The translations under genes were made by a program, and so were the position numbers. A stretch of 40,373 nt of DNA from Bacteriovoracaceae bacterium (GTDB taxonomy: Bacteria > Bdellovibrionota > Bacteriovoracia > Bacteriovoracales > Bacteriovoracaceae), in contig JAOHMI010000017.1 of the NCBI GenBank assembly GCA_028101965.1, positions 1-40,373 on the forward strand. Reading direction: 5' to 3'. The notes under the pieces were generated by a model. It was not told the origin of the DNA, ran no database searches, and saw nothing but the letters and a program-made list of their open reading frames with translations. Positions 1 to 8,700 of the stretch are shown here, piece after piece (position 1 is the stretch's first letter; each line of letters begins with the position of its first letter).

Positions 1-13
1 CTCTAAATTTTTT

Positions 14-53
14 CCTCCACTGGAAGTGAAAGAAAAAAATTCACTTCGGGAGG
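14..53 (+). promoter_or_regulatory. Hairpin that could mask the ribosome binding site of the first gene
   Basis: Positions 23-30 (GAAGTGAA) and 40-47 (TTCACTTC) form a perfect 8-bp stem around a 9-nt A-rich loop. Further out, CCTCC at 14-18 is exactly complementary to GGAGG at 49-53, within the Shine-Dalgarno GGGAGG at 48-53, seven bases before the ATG at 61. Folded RNA would therefore bury the whole ribosome binding site. The pairing is seen directly; a regulatory role is inference. It could also be a remnant of the inverted repeats that flank 23S rRNA intervening sequences. Confidence 0.5.
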
Positions 54-60
54 TAATAAG

Positions 61-378
61 ATGACAAATAATTTTCGAACACTTGATTTAGCAATTAAGT
101 ATTATAAAGAATGTGAGAAGTTAAAGTTGCCAACTCATTTAAATAATCAATTATTAAGATGTTCAAGCTCTATTGCTTTAAATTTAAGTGAAGGGCGAGG
201 AAGAGAGACAAAAAAAGATCAAAAAAGATTTTTTATAATTGCCATGGCCAGTTTACGTGAAAGCCAGACCATCTTAATCATTGCAGGGAAAGAGAAAAGT
301 AAACTGCATCAATTATCAGATAGCCTGGGAGCTCATATATATAAATTAATTAAATATTATAATGAGACACCTATTTAA
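61..378 (+). CDS. Four-helix bundle protein (23S rRNA intervening-sequence type)
   Basis: A 105-aa protein matching the four-helix bundle / 23S rRNA-intervening-sequence family (TIGR02436 type). These small all-helical proteins were first seen encoded inside rRNA insertions and also occur as free-standing genes in many bacteria; their function is not established. Family features visible here are the N-terminal helix ending near residue 25, the conserved stretch SSSIALNLSEGRGR (residues 35-48), and 'FFIIAMASLRESQT' (57-70) in the third helix. The length is slightly shorter than usual (about 115-125 aa). A strong SD (GGGAGG, 48-53) supports the ATG start. No rRNA-like sequence is visible on either side, so this copy does not appear to sit in a 23S gene, although the window begins only 60 bases upstream. 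An insertion sequence begins about 60 bases after the stop. Confidence 0.85.
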   Translation: MTNNFRTLDLAIKYYKECEKLKLPTHLNNQLLRCSSSIALNLSEGRGRETKKDQKRFFIIAMASLRESQTILIIAGKEKSKLHQLSDSLGAHIYKLIKYYNETPI

Positions 379-562
379 AAGATTTATTTTAACTAGTTAG
401 AAGGAATCTGAACTTAAGTTCATGAAAGAATCATAGACCGACTGACAACTATGGTGAAAAGTATCTAGAACTTTTTACTAAAAGAGGTGATTTATTTCTT
501 TGCTTAATTTAAATGCATTAAAAATCCATAACATGAAATCTTCATCTTCCAGAAGAATTTGA

Positions 563-587
563 AAGTAATTCGGTATGAAAATTACTT
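563..587 (+). promoter_or_regulatory. Hairpin with the transposase start codon in its loop
   Basis: AAGTAATT (563-570) and AATTACTT (580-587) are perfectly complementary, leaving a 9-nt loop that contains the ATG at 575. There is no good Shine-Dalgarno upstream. Start codons held in hairpin loops are one way insertion sequences keep transposase levels low. Functional role is inferred. Confidence 0.35.
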
Positions 588-1441
588 GCCCAAGAAGTTC
601 CTGTCAAAACCAAGTTTACTTTCAAAAAGATGGTCATTTCTTTAGAAAAAGTGATTCAAAATATATTCAGCGCTATCGATGTAGACTATGCGGAAAAAGA
701 ACTTCAACAGCGCAACTATCAGCTTGTTATGGACAGAAAAAGAGAACTTTGAATAAGATGGTTGAATCACTTCTTTGCTCTAAAGTTTCGCAAAGAAGAA
801 TTGCAAAAATTCTAAATATTGATAAGAAAACTGTTCATCGAAAAGTTATTTTCTTAGGAATTATTGCTTCTGGAAAAAATCAAAAATTTAGAGATAGCCT
901 GACCTCAAATAAAGTTCATTCTATACAAATTGACGATATGATTACCAAGGAGAGAACTAAATTAAAGCCCGTAACCATTTCTTCTGCGGTTGATCCAAAA
1001 ACTCGTAAAATATTAGCGCTTGAAGCAGCTGCAATTCCGGCATTTGGGCATTTATCTAAAATCTCAATTGAAAAGTATGGGAAAAGAAGAAGTCAGCAAA
1101 ATAAATCTCTAACAAATCTTTTTGAGAAGTTATTACCTATAACATCTGAAACTGCCATCATTCGAAGTGATGAACACAAATACTATCCAATATATATAAA
1201 AAAATACTTACCCAGATCAAAGCACCAGCAGTTTAAAAGTCTCAAAGCAAAAACCGCGGGACAAGGTGAACTTAAAAAAAGTGCAAGTGATCCTCTATAT
1301 TCAATAAATCATACTTTTGGCATGATGAGAGATAATTTAGGCACCCTAGTTCGCCAGAGTTGGTGTGTTCCCCAAAAAATAGAAATGATTCAGCACCGCC
1401 TTGAGATTTACATCAATTTTCATAATTCCAATTTAGTTTAA
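575..1441 (+). CDS. IS1-like transposase (fused InsA/InsB type)
   Basis: A 288-aa single-frame transposase. Residues 5-39 form an InsA-like zinc ribbon (Cys5, Cys10, Cys36, Cys39), followed by a helix-turn-helix around 71-93 (VSQRRIAKILNIDKKTVHRK) and an InsB-like catalytic domain. Acidic residues align with IS1: Asp120 in QIDDM and Asp199 in RSDEHKYY. The C-terminal segment IN-H-TFGMMRDNLGTLVR (244-260) aligns with IS1's IERHNLNLRTRLARLNR, but the position of the third catalytic residue (Glu in IS1) is Asn245. Other IS1-related subgroups appear to share an N-H here, so it may not mean inactivity. Canonical IS1 needs a frameshift to join InsA and InsB; here the two are in one frame. Start is ATG 575, without an obvious SD. 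Confidence 0.8.
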   Translation: MKITCPRSSCQNQVYFQKDGHFFRKSDSKYIQRYRCRLCGKRTSTAQLSACYGQKKRTLNKMVESLLCSKVSQRRIAKILNIDKKTVHRKVIFLGIIASGKNQKFRDSLTSNKVHSIQIDDMITKERTKLKPVTISSAVDPKTRKILALEAAAIPAFGHLSKISIEKYGKRRSQQNKSLTNLFEKLLPITSETAIIRSDEHKYYPIYIKKYLPRSKHQQFKSLKAKTAGQGELKKSASDPLYSINHTFGMMRDNLGTLVRQSWCVPQKIEMIQHRLEIYINFHNSNLV

Positions 1442-1540
1442 GATAAAATCTATAAAACCATCTAAAAAAATAAAAATTAATATGAATCTCTCACCACTCT
1501 AGTCAGTCGGTTAGTAAGAGTGTTCATCGAAGTTTTAAAT

Positions 1541-2362
1541 TTACTTCTGATTGAATAAATGCACATCCCTTTGAGGAAAAGGAATCGAGATTCCAGCTTT
1601 GTCTAATTCTTTTTTTACATTCTCATGCATATAAAAATAAACATCCCAATAGTGTTCCGGTTTACAGTAAGGTCTCACTGCGAAGTTTACTGAGCTGTCA
1701 CCAAGTTCACTAACAAAGATATCTGGCCCTAAATGGGAATGAGTATTGGGGCATGATTTAGCCACATTGGTAAAAACTTCTTTTGCTTTATCGATATCGT
1801 CTGGGTACCCGATGCCAAAAGTGAGATCAACTCGTCGTTCTTGATTAATAGAATAGTTCTTAATCGCTCCACTAGAAAGTGCGCCATTAGGAATATAATG
1901 AATAATATTATCTGGAGAGAGAAGGACGGTCACAAAAGGCTGAATGGATTCAACCACTCCGGTTACTCCGCATGCTTCAACCAGATCACCTTTTTTTATC
2001 GGTTTAAAGATTAATAATAAAACCCCACCGGCAAAGTTCCCAAGACTTCCTTGGAGTGCCATTCCAACGGCAAGACCTGCCGCACCAAGGACCGCGATAA
2101 ATGAAGTTGTTTGAACTCCAAGCATTCCAACAACACTTATATAGAGAATTACTTTTAGGAGAGTTGCTCCTATTCCAACCATGTAAGGTTGGAGAGTATC
2201 GTCGAATTTCATTTTAGTTAGGGCCCGATCAAAGACTTTGGATAAAATATTAATTATCCAGCTACCGATGATTAGGGTAAAAATGGCCAAGACTACTTTT
2301 GGGCCATAAGACATGACCATCTCAACGGCCTTATCTACATAAACAGATGTGTCAAAATTCAT
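1541..2362 (-). CDS. mscS: Small-conductance mechanosensitive channel, MscS family
   Basis: A 273-aa inner-membrane channel that opens under membrane tension and releases solutes during hypo-osmotic shock; seven copies form the pore. TM1 lies around residues 17-40, TM2 around 60-80, and the pore-lining TM3 around 88-118, with the family's Gly/Ala-rich pattern (VLGAAGLAVGMALQGSLGNF). The beta domain follows (FKPIKKGDLVEACGVTGVVE) and an alpha/beta cytoplasmic vestibule runs to the end. Length is close to that of E. coli MscS (286 aa). The ATG is preceded by AGGAG about 6 nt upstream. It is a single gene, separated from the IS by about 30 bases. Family assignment is secure; conductance and ion selectivity cannot be judged. 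Confidence 0.95.
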   Translation of the reverse strand: MNFDTSVYVDKAVEMVMSYGPKVVLAIFTLIIGSWIINILSKVFDRALTKMKFDDTLQPYMVGIGATLLKVILYISVVGMLGVQTTSFIAVLGAAGLAVGMALQGSLGNFAGGVLLLIFKPIKKGDLVEACGVTGVVESIQPFVTVLLSPDNIIHYIPNGALSSGAIKNYSINQERRVDLTFGIGYPDDIDKAKEVFTNVAKSCPNTHSHLGPDIFVSELGDSSVNFAVRPYCKPEHYWDVYFYMHENVKKELDKAGISIPFPQRDVHLFNQK

Positions 2363-2430
2363 AAAAATCTCCTATTAAAATTGTAGAAAGAAATTATCAA
2401 AATTGAATCAATGGAACAAGATTAGATTTT

Positions 2431-3096
2431 TTATTTTGTGAAATGAACGGTGTATTTCCACTTGTTAGGAGAAATTGCCTCTATAGTGGTAGGGATACAG
2501 TTTAACTGAAAGATTGATTGACCTATATTGAGGTCCTTTTCAGAGAGACCTCCAAAAAGATAACTGTAATATTGGCCATCGATAAGAATAATATCGATAC
2601 TCGGATGAGTATGAGAAATAATTATTTTTTGGCCCTCATCACCCATTTTCTTTAATTTTTCTTTAAGTCTAGCAATATTTCTCGACATCTCTTCAATGCC
2701 GCTGACATTTGATAGTTCACCGTGAATAACTTCCGTATGAACCACATTGAATTTTCCTTCTAATCGAATTTGTAAAACTTCATGGGGAACGACTGCATTC
2801 ATCCCCTTGGAAAAAAGAACTTCGTCAAAATTATTTAACGAATCGATTTCTTGCCAAGTGTGGCGATAAAATTCCACTCGGTTTCCCGTTACCCGAAAAT
2901 TTCTTGGAGGAGGAAAGTCATTAATAACATTTTTAAGGTCGCCGGATTCAAAGTAATAAATAGTTTTTTCTTTTAATAATTGAAAAAAATAAGAATTAGT
3001 ATCCACACTAGCTTTTAGTAACTCAAGTGGCGGAGTTTTATTTTGATAAAACTTTATTTGTGAGAATAATGTGGTTAAGTGTTTTTTCTCTTTCAC
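2431..3096 (-). CDS. Uncharacterised protein with JAB/JAMM-like C-terminus
   Basis: A 221-aa protein that I do not recognise by name. It has no signal peptide or membrane segment, so it is probably cytoplasmic. The C-terminal half reads like a JAB1/MPN/Mov34 (JAMM) metal-binding fold: a strand ending in SHTHP (His162, His164), then LSEKDLNIGQ (Ser185, Asp188), then a Pro and closing strands 'PTTIEAI'. This fits H-x-H...S-x-x-D. The gap between the second His and the Ser (20 residues) is longer than the usual 7-12, and the upstream Glu (Glu122 or Glu127) cannot be fixed with confidence. The start is GTG: an in-frame TAA lies 6 nt before it and AAGGAG sits just upstream. It lies about 70 bases upstream of mscS on the same strand. 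The JAMM assignment is inference. Confidence 0.7.
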   Translation of the reverse strand: MKEKKHLTTLFSQIKFYQNKTPPLELLKASVDTNSYFFQLLKEKTIYYFESGDLKNVINDFPPPRNFRVTGNRVEFYRHTWQEIDSLNNFDEVLFSKGMNAVVPHEVLQIRLEGKFNVVHTEVIHGELSNVSGIEEMSRNIARLKEKLKKMGDEGQKIIISHTHPSIDIILIDGQYYSYLFGGLSEKDLNIGQSIFQLNCIPTTIEAISPNKWKYTVHFTK

Positions 3097-3189
3097 ATCT
3101 CCTTAATCGAGAGATTGCTAGGAGAAGATGAGGGGAGGATTGGAAGAGGAATAATATTCCCCTTCCACCTAATATTTTATGTGTTTATC

Positions 3190-3795
3190 CTATTCTTTAG
3201 GAGAAATAACAAAGTGATTTGTTAAGATATTTTGTAGTAATTCATAACTAAATTCTTCTTTCACTCTTTCTTCAGTGGTAACGAGAGCATGTGGTTTCAT
3301 ACAAATCATGTCCACTTTAAATGTCCCAGGTTGACTAATTCTAACGATGACATAACTAGGATCATTAACATAATAATAGACACCATCGACCACTAACTTT
3401 TGACCGTTTCTTAATGTTCCTCTAGTGACATCCGAATCGCGGTTTAAATAAATTGAGCAAAAATTGACATGATTTTCAGTAAAAGTTGAATAGGCATCAG
3501 CAAATACTTGGTTTGTTTTATCAAACTCAGTAATAATATTCATTTCATCTTCGATGAAAATAGTATTCGAGTATCCTCGAACTTTTTTTAAATTGATATC
3601 TGCTCCCTTATAAAGAAGCTCCATTTTCTGTGGAATAGATTCATGAGGTTTCCATTCATAGCTCATGTTTTTAGCGATTCTATTGTGATTTCCACTTTTC
3701 TGCCTAATTTCATGGCGAGGAATTTGTCCAAATGTTAATGTTGATATTGTAAGCCCAGAGAGTGTTAAAAAAGACATGACAGTTCTTAGTTTCAT
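3190..3795 (-). CDS. Secreted hypothetical protein
   Basis: A 201-aa protein with a clear Sec signal peptide (residues 1 to about 23: basic start, hydrophobic stretch, then TFGQ). The mature part is a mix of short strands with only two cysteines (in NFCSIYLN and VDMICMKP), which could form one disulfide. I recognise no catalytic motif. The central region 'NGQKLVVDGVYYYVNDPSYVIVRI' looks like an SH3-like or beta-sandwich fold but this is a guess. The ATG is preceded by AAGGGA. It is transcribed away from the M48-like gene, and the 180-bp gap between them should hold promoters for both. Confidence 0.75.
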   Translation of the reverse strand: MKLRTVMSFLTLSGLTISTLTFGQIPRHEIRQKSGNHNRIAKNMSYEWKPHESIPQKMELLYKGADINLKKVRGYSNTIFIEDEMNIITEFDKTNQVFADAYSTFTENHVNFCSIYLNRDSDVTRGTLRNGQKLVVDGVYYYVNDPSYVIVRISQPGTFKVDMICMKPHALVTTEERVKEEFSYELLQNILTNHFVISPKE

Positions 3796-3901
3796 AATAA
3801 TCCCTTTGTTTTGTTCAATATTGTTAGAATTTTGTATCGAGAACCAAAAATTTCTCCAGAAAAAGAAATGAACTAAGAAAAAAGTACTTGAGCAAACTGT
3901 A

Positions 3902-3926
3902 CACTATTTGCAACATGAGAATAGTG
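3902..3926. promoter_or_regulatory. Small inverted repeat in a divergent intergenic region
   Basis: CACTATT (3902-3908) and AATAGTG (3920-3926) are perfect inverted repeats separated by 11 bases, and GCAACA occurs at 3910-3915 and again from 3926. The site sits midway between divergent genes (starts 3795 minus, 3976 plus), where an operator would be expected. Arrangement is seen; binding by a regulator is inference. Confidence 0.25.
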
Positions 3927-3975
3927 CAACACAAAATGTACTTATTCAGTCTTCTTTGACTAAAGATTAGTTTTC

Positions 3976-4989
3976 ATGCAGCATAAATCTATGCAAGCAA
4001 GCTTTAAACGCTTTAAAAATGATCAAGAAGAAATTCTGGATGTTGAGTTAAAATCAACTGAAAAGTATTTAGTTATTTATCTTAAAGACCAAACTTATTA
4101 TTGGCCGAAAGAATCAGTGTTGAGGTCTTATCCCAGCGAAGAGAAAATAAGATTTAGTTATCAAAAAAGAGAATTAATTCTAGAAAAAATAGAATGGGAA
4201 AAGGGAAATAAATTTAAAGAGTCTTTTGCTAATAATCAACAAAAGCTGGCCAGAAATTCCACAATACTTATGGCCTTGATTCTTATCATCTTCTATGTTT
4301 TTCCAACCATTAAAGCGAATATTGTGGAATATGTAGTGGTTTCATTTTTTTCCACGACTTTTGAAGAGTTTCAAATTGAAAAAGCTAATGTAAATGTTCT
4401 TACAGATCAAAAAACTTTAAATAAATTACTTTTAAACTTAGGTATTTCACCTGGTAGGTATAATATTTATTTTGAAAAGCAGGCCAATTATTCAACGCTA
4501 CTTATTCCTCCCAAAACTATGATCTTTTCATGCTCAATAATTTCTGAGTTGCCCGGGCATATGGATTTTGTGGGGATGATGGCCCATCAGATTTTTCATT
4601 TAAAACAAAGTGATTATTATAAACCATTTCAACAACTTCCTTTGCAAAATTTTTGGGAATTAATTCAAAAAGAAAAATTACCATTTGCTGAAATCGAAAA
4701 AATTATGGGTGGTTTTAGTTTTAATAAAGATGAAGAGGGGAAGATTGAACAGAAGGTACAGGGTATTCTCAAGGAAAATAAATTAGACTTTTTTAAATTA
4801 ACTGAGATGACTAAGTACTACAAGTTATACTCTCGCTCAGATAATTATTTATGGTGGAAAAATTACTTTAACCAGCACCCTTATTCACGAAAGTTTATTA
4901 AAATCTACCAGCAAGAAATGTTTTACTCCCCAGTATATCCTCTTAGCGAGAAGGAATGGGTGGATTTCAGAGCGCAGTGTGAAGAGTAA
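3976..4989 (+). CDS. Membrane-anchored M48-like protein with degenerate HExxH (pseudo-peptidase)
   Basis: A 337-aa protein. Residues 1 to about 85 form a strand-rich cytoplasmic domain, followed by a hydrophobic segment at about 95-125 that should anchor it in the inner membrane. The rest resembles the M48 zinc-peptidase region: ligand-like strands, 'TMIFSCSIIS', then a helix AHQIFHLKQSD at 203-213. In active M48 enzymes this helix reads HExxH; here the catalytic Glu is Gln205 (codon CAG), so both histidines remain but the general base is gone. No convincing third Glu ligand is visible further on. I infer a non-proteolytic or scaffold role. The ATG at 3976 lacks an SD; ATG 3991 is an alternative. 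The 3' end overlaps the next gene by 11 bases, so the two are probably co-expressed. Confidence 0.75.
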   Translation: MQHKSMQASFKRFKNDQEEILDVELKSTEKYLVIYLKDQTYYWPKESVLRSYPSEEKIRFSYQKRELILEKIEWEKGNKFKESFANNQQKLARNSTILMALILIIFYVFPTIKANIVEYVVVSFFSTTFEEFQIEKANVNVLTDQKTLNKLLLNLGISPGRYNIYFEKQANYSTLLIPPKTMIFSCSIISELPGHMDFVGMMAHQIFHLKQSDYYKPFQQLPLQNFWELIQKEKLPFAEIEKIMGGFSFNKDEEGKIEQKVQGILKENKLDFFKLTEMTKYYKLYSRSDNYLWWKNYFNQHPYSRKFIKIYQQEMFYSPVYPLSEKEWVDFRAQCEE

Positions 4990-5761
4990 ATCTTTATCCT
5001 TTGATCAGTATTATCAAGATATTTATCCCGATTGGGATCAATTAAAAAAAAATATGCTCAAAGAGCATGGCTATTATGCATTAGATTTCACAACAGTGAG
5101 TTCAAATAAATTATCTGTATTAACCGAAAAAATAGAGGCAACTGATTCCTATTTTTTGGATCCCGTCTCCACGAAAACTGTCGACATCTTAGACGCACAA
5201 GTTGATGAGGTGGTATATGATTTATGTTCCGCTCCTGGGGGGAAGTCATTGTACTGGTGCTATCAAAATTTTGACCAATTAGCGAAACTAAACTTAACCG
5301 TTAATGAAATAAGTAAAAATAGATTTATAAAATTAAAAAAAAACTTAAATCAATTTTTACCTCAAGTGGAAAATATCCGTTTTACAAACTTTGATGCTCG
5401 TTTATGGTTTCAGCATGAAACCGAGGTGGCCGATAAAATTCTTCTGGATGTTCCCTGCAGTTCGGAAAGGCATTTACTTAAGCAAGGGTCTACTGACACA
5501 TGGTCTTTTAAGAAAATGAAAAACCTTGCCAACACTCAATTTTCTTTACTCTGTAGCGCATTAGAGGTTTTAAAGATAGGGGGAGAGTTGGTTTATTCAA
5601 CTTGCTCCATAAATCCCTTGGAAAACGAAAATATATTACAGAGGTTAGAGAAAAAGCGTACAGGTCGGTTTGAACTTCTTCAATCTGAACTTATTCTTCC
5701 TCAAGTAGAGAATCACTTTGGTGGTCCAATCTTTTTGGCAAAAATAAAACGGTTAAGTTGA
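4979..5761 (+). CDS. RsmB/NOP2/Sun-family RNA (cytosine-5) methyltransferase
   Basis: A 260-aa SAM-dependent methyltransferase of the RsmB/RsmF/NSUN family, which methylates C5 of cytosine in rRNA or tRNA. Motif I is DLCSAPGGK (81-89). The two family cysteines are present: DVPCSS (Cys160, motif IV) and STCSINPLENE (Cys209, motif VI). It is short and has no PUA or NusB-like RNA-binding domain, similar to compact NSUN4-like forms, so the target base cannot be named. Start is GTG, inside the end of the M48-like gene (11-base overlap), pointing to translational coupling. Its stop is only 6 bases from the convergent lipoprotein operon end, with no obvious terminator between. Confidence 0.9.
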   Translation: MKSKSLSFDQYYQDIYPDWDQLKKNMLKEHGYYALDFTTVSSNKLSVLTEKIEATDSYFLDPVSTKTVDILDAQVDEVVYDLCSAPGGKSLYWCYQNFDQLAKLNLTVNEISKNRFIKLKKNLNQFLPQVENIRFTNFDARLWFQHETEVADKILLDVPCSSERHLLKQGSTDTWSFKKMKNLANTQFSLLCSALEVLKIGGELVYSTCSINPLENENILQRLEKKRTGRFELLQSELILPQVENHFGGPIFLAKIKRLS

Positions 5762-5767
5762 CTCTTG

Positions 5768-8700
5768 TTAGGGTTGAGGTTCAGTGAAAGGATGATAGGG
5801 ATTTACATAGGAACTACAGCGAGAAAGTCCCAGGTTATAGTTTGGATGGACCCAGGTATCTTGATCGGGAGTACTAAAAATACCACCTGCTATAAGATTT
5901 ATATCCCTTCCTCCTGGATTATCTGCATCTAGAATTAATTTTGTATTGGTTATGGTATCTAAATATTCTAAATTAGATCCATCCCATCCTAAAGGGTCAA
6001 AAATATTATTCGCATCGTCAGTTGCCTCACTAGTCCAATGCGGCCAAGCATCAAACTCATCGGGATAAATATCATCTGGTGTTCTTTTTTTATTCACATC
6101 AGCTGAATTGGCTAGAATAAATTCCCAATCATTTAAAGTGATGAGTGATCGGGGAAAACTTTGGTTTGAACCGTTAATAAGTGCTTGGTAAGGACTTGAA
6201 GTACATTTTGAACTTGCTTCAGTTATGGTTTGGGCAAATTGATCGTCTACAATAGATGTTTCAAATAACGTAAAAGAGTTATAATCGTAGAATTGATTAT
6301 TAGAAGGACTTAGTAAAATGGGAACTTCAAGGTCTGATGCTGAAATATAAGTATCAGAAGTTCCTTGAATGGTTCTTATGGGAACTACCATTAAGCTGAA
6401 AAAGCGATTGATAGTAAAATTTCTGGTTTGGGTATATATTGAGTTTGAGTACTCCATTCTTCCTTCGTTTATAGTAATCGTTTCAAGATGATCATCGAGA
6501 AAAATATCTTGATTAGAGTATTTTAATCCATTAGTATCATTATTCCAGTAAACTCTATATCCAGTTATACTTCCCCATTCTGTTGCCCCAGTAGTAGTAA
6601 AAGTTGGCCAGTCAATTGAGATTTGTCCATTTTCCATTTCCATCGAAATCATTTTTCCGCCATTCCCGGCAACGCTTCTTGGCCCTTCAACAAAGCCACG
6701 AATGACAAAGTTTAAGTTTGTATCATAACTTGATCGATTATTATTCCAGTAAAAAAGAGTTGCCATTAAGTTTGTTGAATCAAGATCCACTCCAATCTCA
6801 TCTCCATAGGCATGGTATTCAATTCTGATAAAGCAATCAAAAGCAGGGTTGGTATTAACGTTAAAACCCGCATCATCTGGAATCGGATCTACTGCATAGT
6901 TTATTGAAACATCATCTCCAACTAAACATGGTTCGGTTGCATGAACTTGAATGGTTTTTCCTGTGGAAATTCGATCATAAATTAAGGTATAACCATCAAC
7001 ATCAAACGTGATGGTGGTGGGATCATCGATTCCCTTGAGAAAACTAGCTGAGATAGTAGAGCTATTGGCCAGTTCAATTGGGTCTGAAACACATTTGGTT
7101 GGATAAGGTCCTAGGATAATATGTGAATCAGCGACCGGGTTATAGCCACCGCAATCAAAAATATGTGCTGTGGTTGGATAGGGTTGCCCCCCAATATCGG
7201 GATTATTGTTATCAAAAATATTCGATGGATAACTGGCCGTATCCACCACGTAGACACTGGCAGGAGAAACTGGCTCGAGATAAATTCTACCAACTTGGAG
7301 GGAGTATTGATCATTTTTTATTTGATGATAAACTTTGATGTCATAGGTTTGATTAACTGACCCTGAAGTTGGTTCGTATTTAAGATCAAAGTAACATTCG
7401 TCTGTGTTATTAAAAGTTTCATTAGTGCAAGTGTTACTATTAATTGATAGGTTCGCTGGCATCGCCGTAGCATTACCAACCACAATTTCCGTATTATAAA
7501 TAAAAATTCTCATACCCTTGACGGTAAAACCTGAGTTGTTACTCACCTTAATTCTTTTTATGGCAAAAACCGCTGAATCCTTCACCGCTGTCATGGTTTC
7601 AGTGTGTGAAGTGGCATCATCGTAGAGAACATAGCTTATATCTTCATTATTCAAATGATAATCCGTGGGGTCTACAAAAGGATCAACACTGGTAATTTCT
7701 GTTATAGGATCATAGTTAACTTGATGATCTCCAAAGGAGAGCTGAACTTTTGGAATGGTTGCTGGGTCCACAACTTCTGCCATGACTTGAATGTCCACTG
7801 TTTCTGTTTCTCCTCGAGATTCAAAAGTATAGTCAACGGAACCGTGTTCTATTCCAGCAGGCGTTCCGCTAGGGATCGTAAAAGTAAACCTGGGTCGATC
7901 ATCGCCTGCAATATAATTAGGGAGTGTAATTCCACTGCTAAAAGTCATATTGGCAGATCCTGAATCATAATTAAATGCGGTTAAATCTGCACCGCCTCGG
8001 ATTCCATTTAATTTAATAGAGAGGTCTATGTCATAGGGTAAGTTGGCCGGAATTGTTCCAAGCTGCATATGATAATCATGATCAGAATTAAAGATACTTG
8101 AGTAAGGCAATGTACTGTCTAAATTAGCCGCAAGGGTGCTGGCGGATTGAGAGTACGATTTGACTGGGTCAGAAGAAGTACCAACATTATAAAAAGTGGA
8201 GTCGGGAATAGTAACCGGATCATCAAAGTCATCCCAGGGGTTCTGTCCTCCAGAAGATGCCATCCAAATATAATCTGGAATATCTAGCATTGGTAAATTA
8301 ATTTCTTCACGATTGATAAAACCAGCATAGGTTGGCGACACTTCTAATGGAACAACAGTTCCAAAATTATTAAAACGAATTTGAATATCCATTTCATCCA
8401 AAATAAAATAATTTCCAAATATATTACTATCAGGTGAAGTTGCGTTGATATCTCCGTCGGCATATTCGAATCTAACTCTGGCCCAAGTATGTTCATCATC
8501 CCATTCCCACATGTCCATTGTGTTGTTTAGCTCTCTTTGAAAAAGGCGGTACCTTTCTGCGGTAAACTCAGAAGCGGGAAGAGCGTTTTGCGCAGGTCCA
8601 TAATAGGTGAATCGGTGTGTGTTATGCATGGAGAAATCGATTTTTAGCACACAATTTTCATAAGCCGGAAGTGATTTTGCACTATTATAAACTCCGGGAC

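Larger units (their letters stand above)
437..1511 (+). mobile_element. IS1-like insertion sequence, apparently complete
   Basis: The left end (437-459) and the reverse complement of the right end (1489-1511) match at 18 of 23 positions, including the first ten bases ACCGACTGAC. The element is about 1075 bp and carries one transposase gene. The trinucleotide TAG lies immediately outside both ends (434-436 and 1512-1514), a possible 3-bp target duplication; that is too short to be certain, and IS1 relatives usually make longer ones. The intact reading frame and ends suggest a recent or still functional insertion. Ends and repeats are seen directly; family placement comes from the transposase. 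Confidence 0.75.

Noticed and set aside
61-378. Four-helix-bundle gene as part of a 23S rRNA intervening sequence
   Set aside because: No rRNA-like sequence is visible on either side within the window.
7655-7963. 102-codon plus-strand open frame opposite the third lipoprotein
   Set aside because: Antisense shadow with no SD or recognisable domain.
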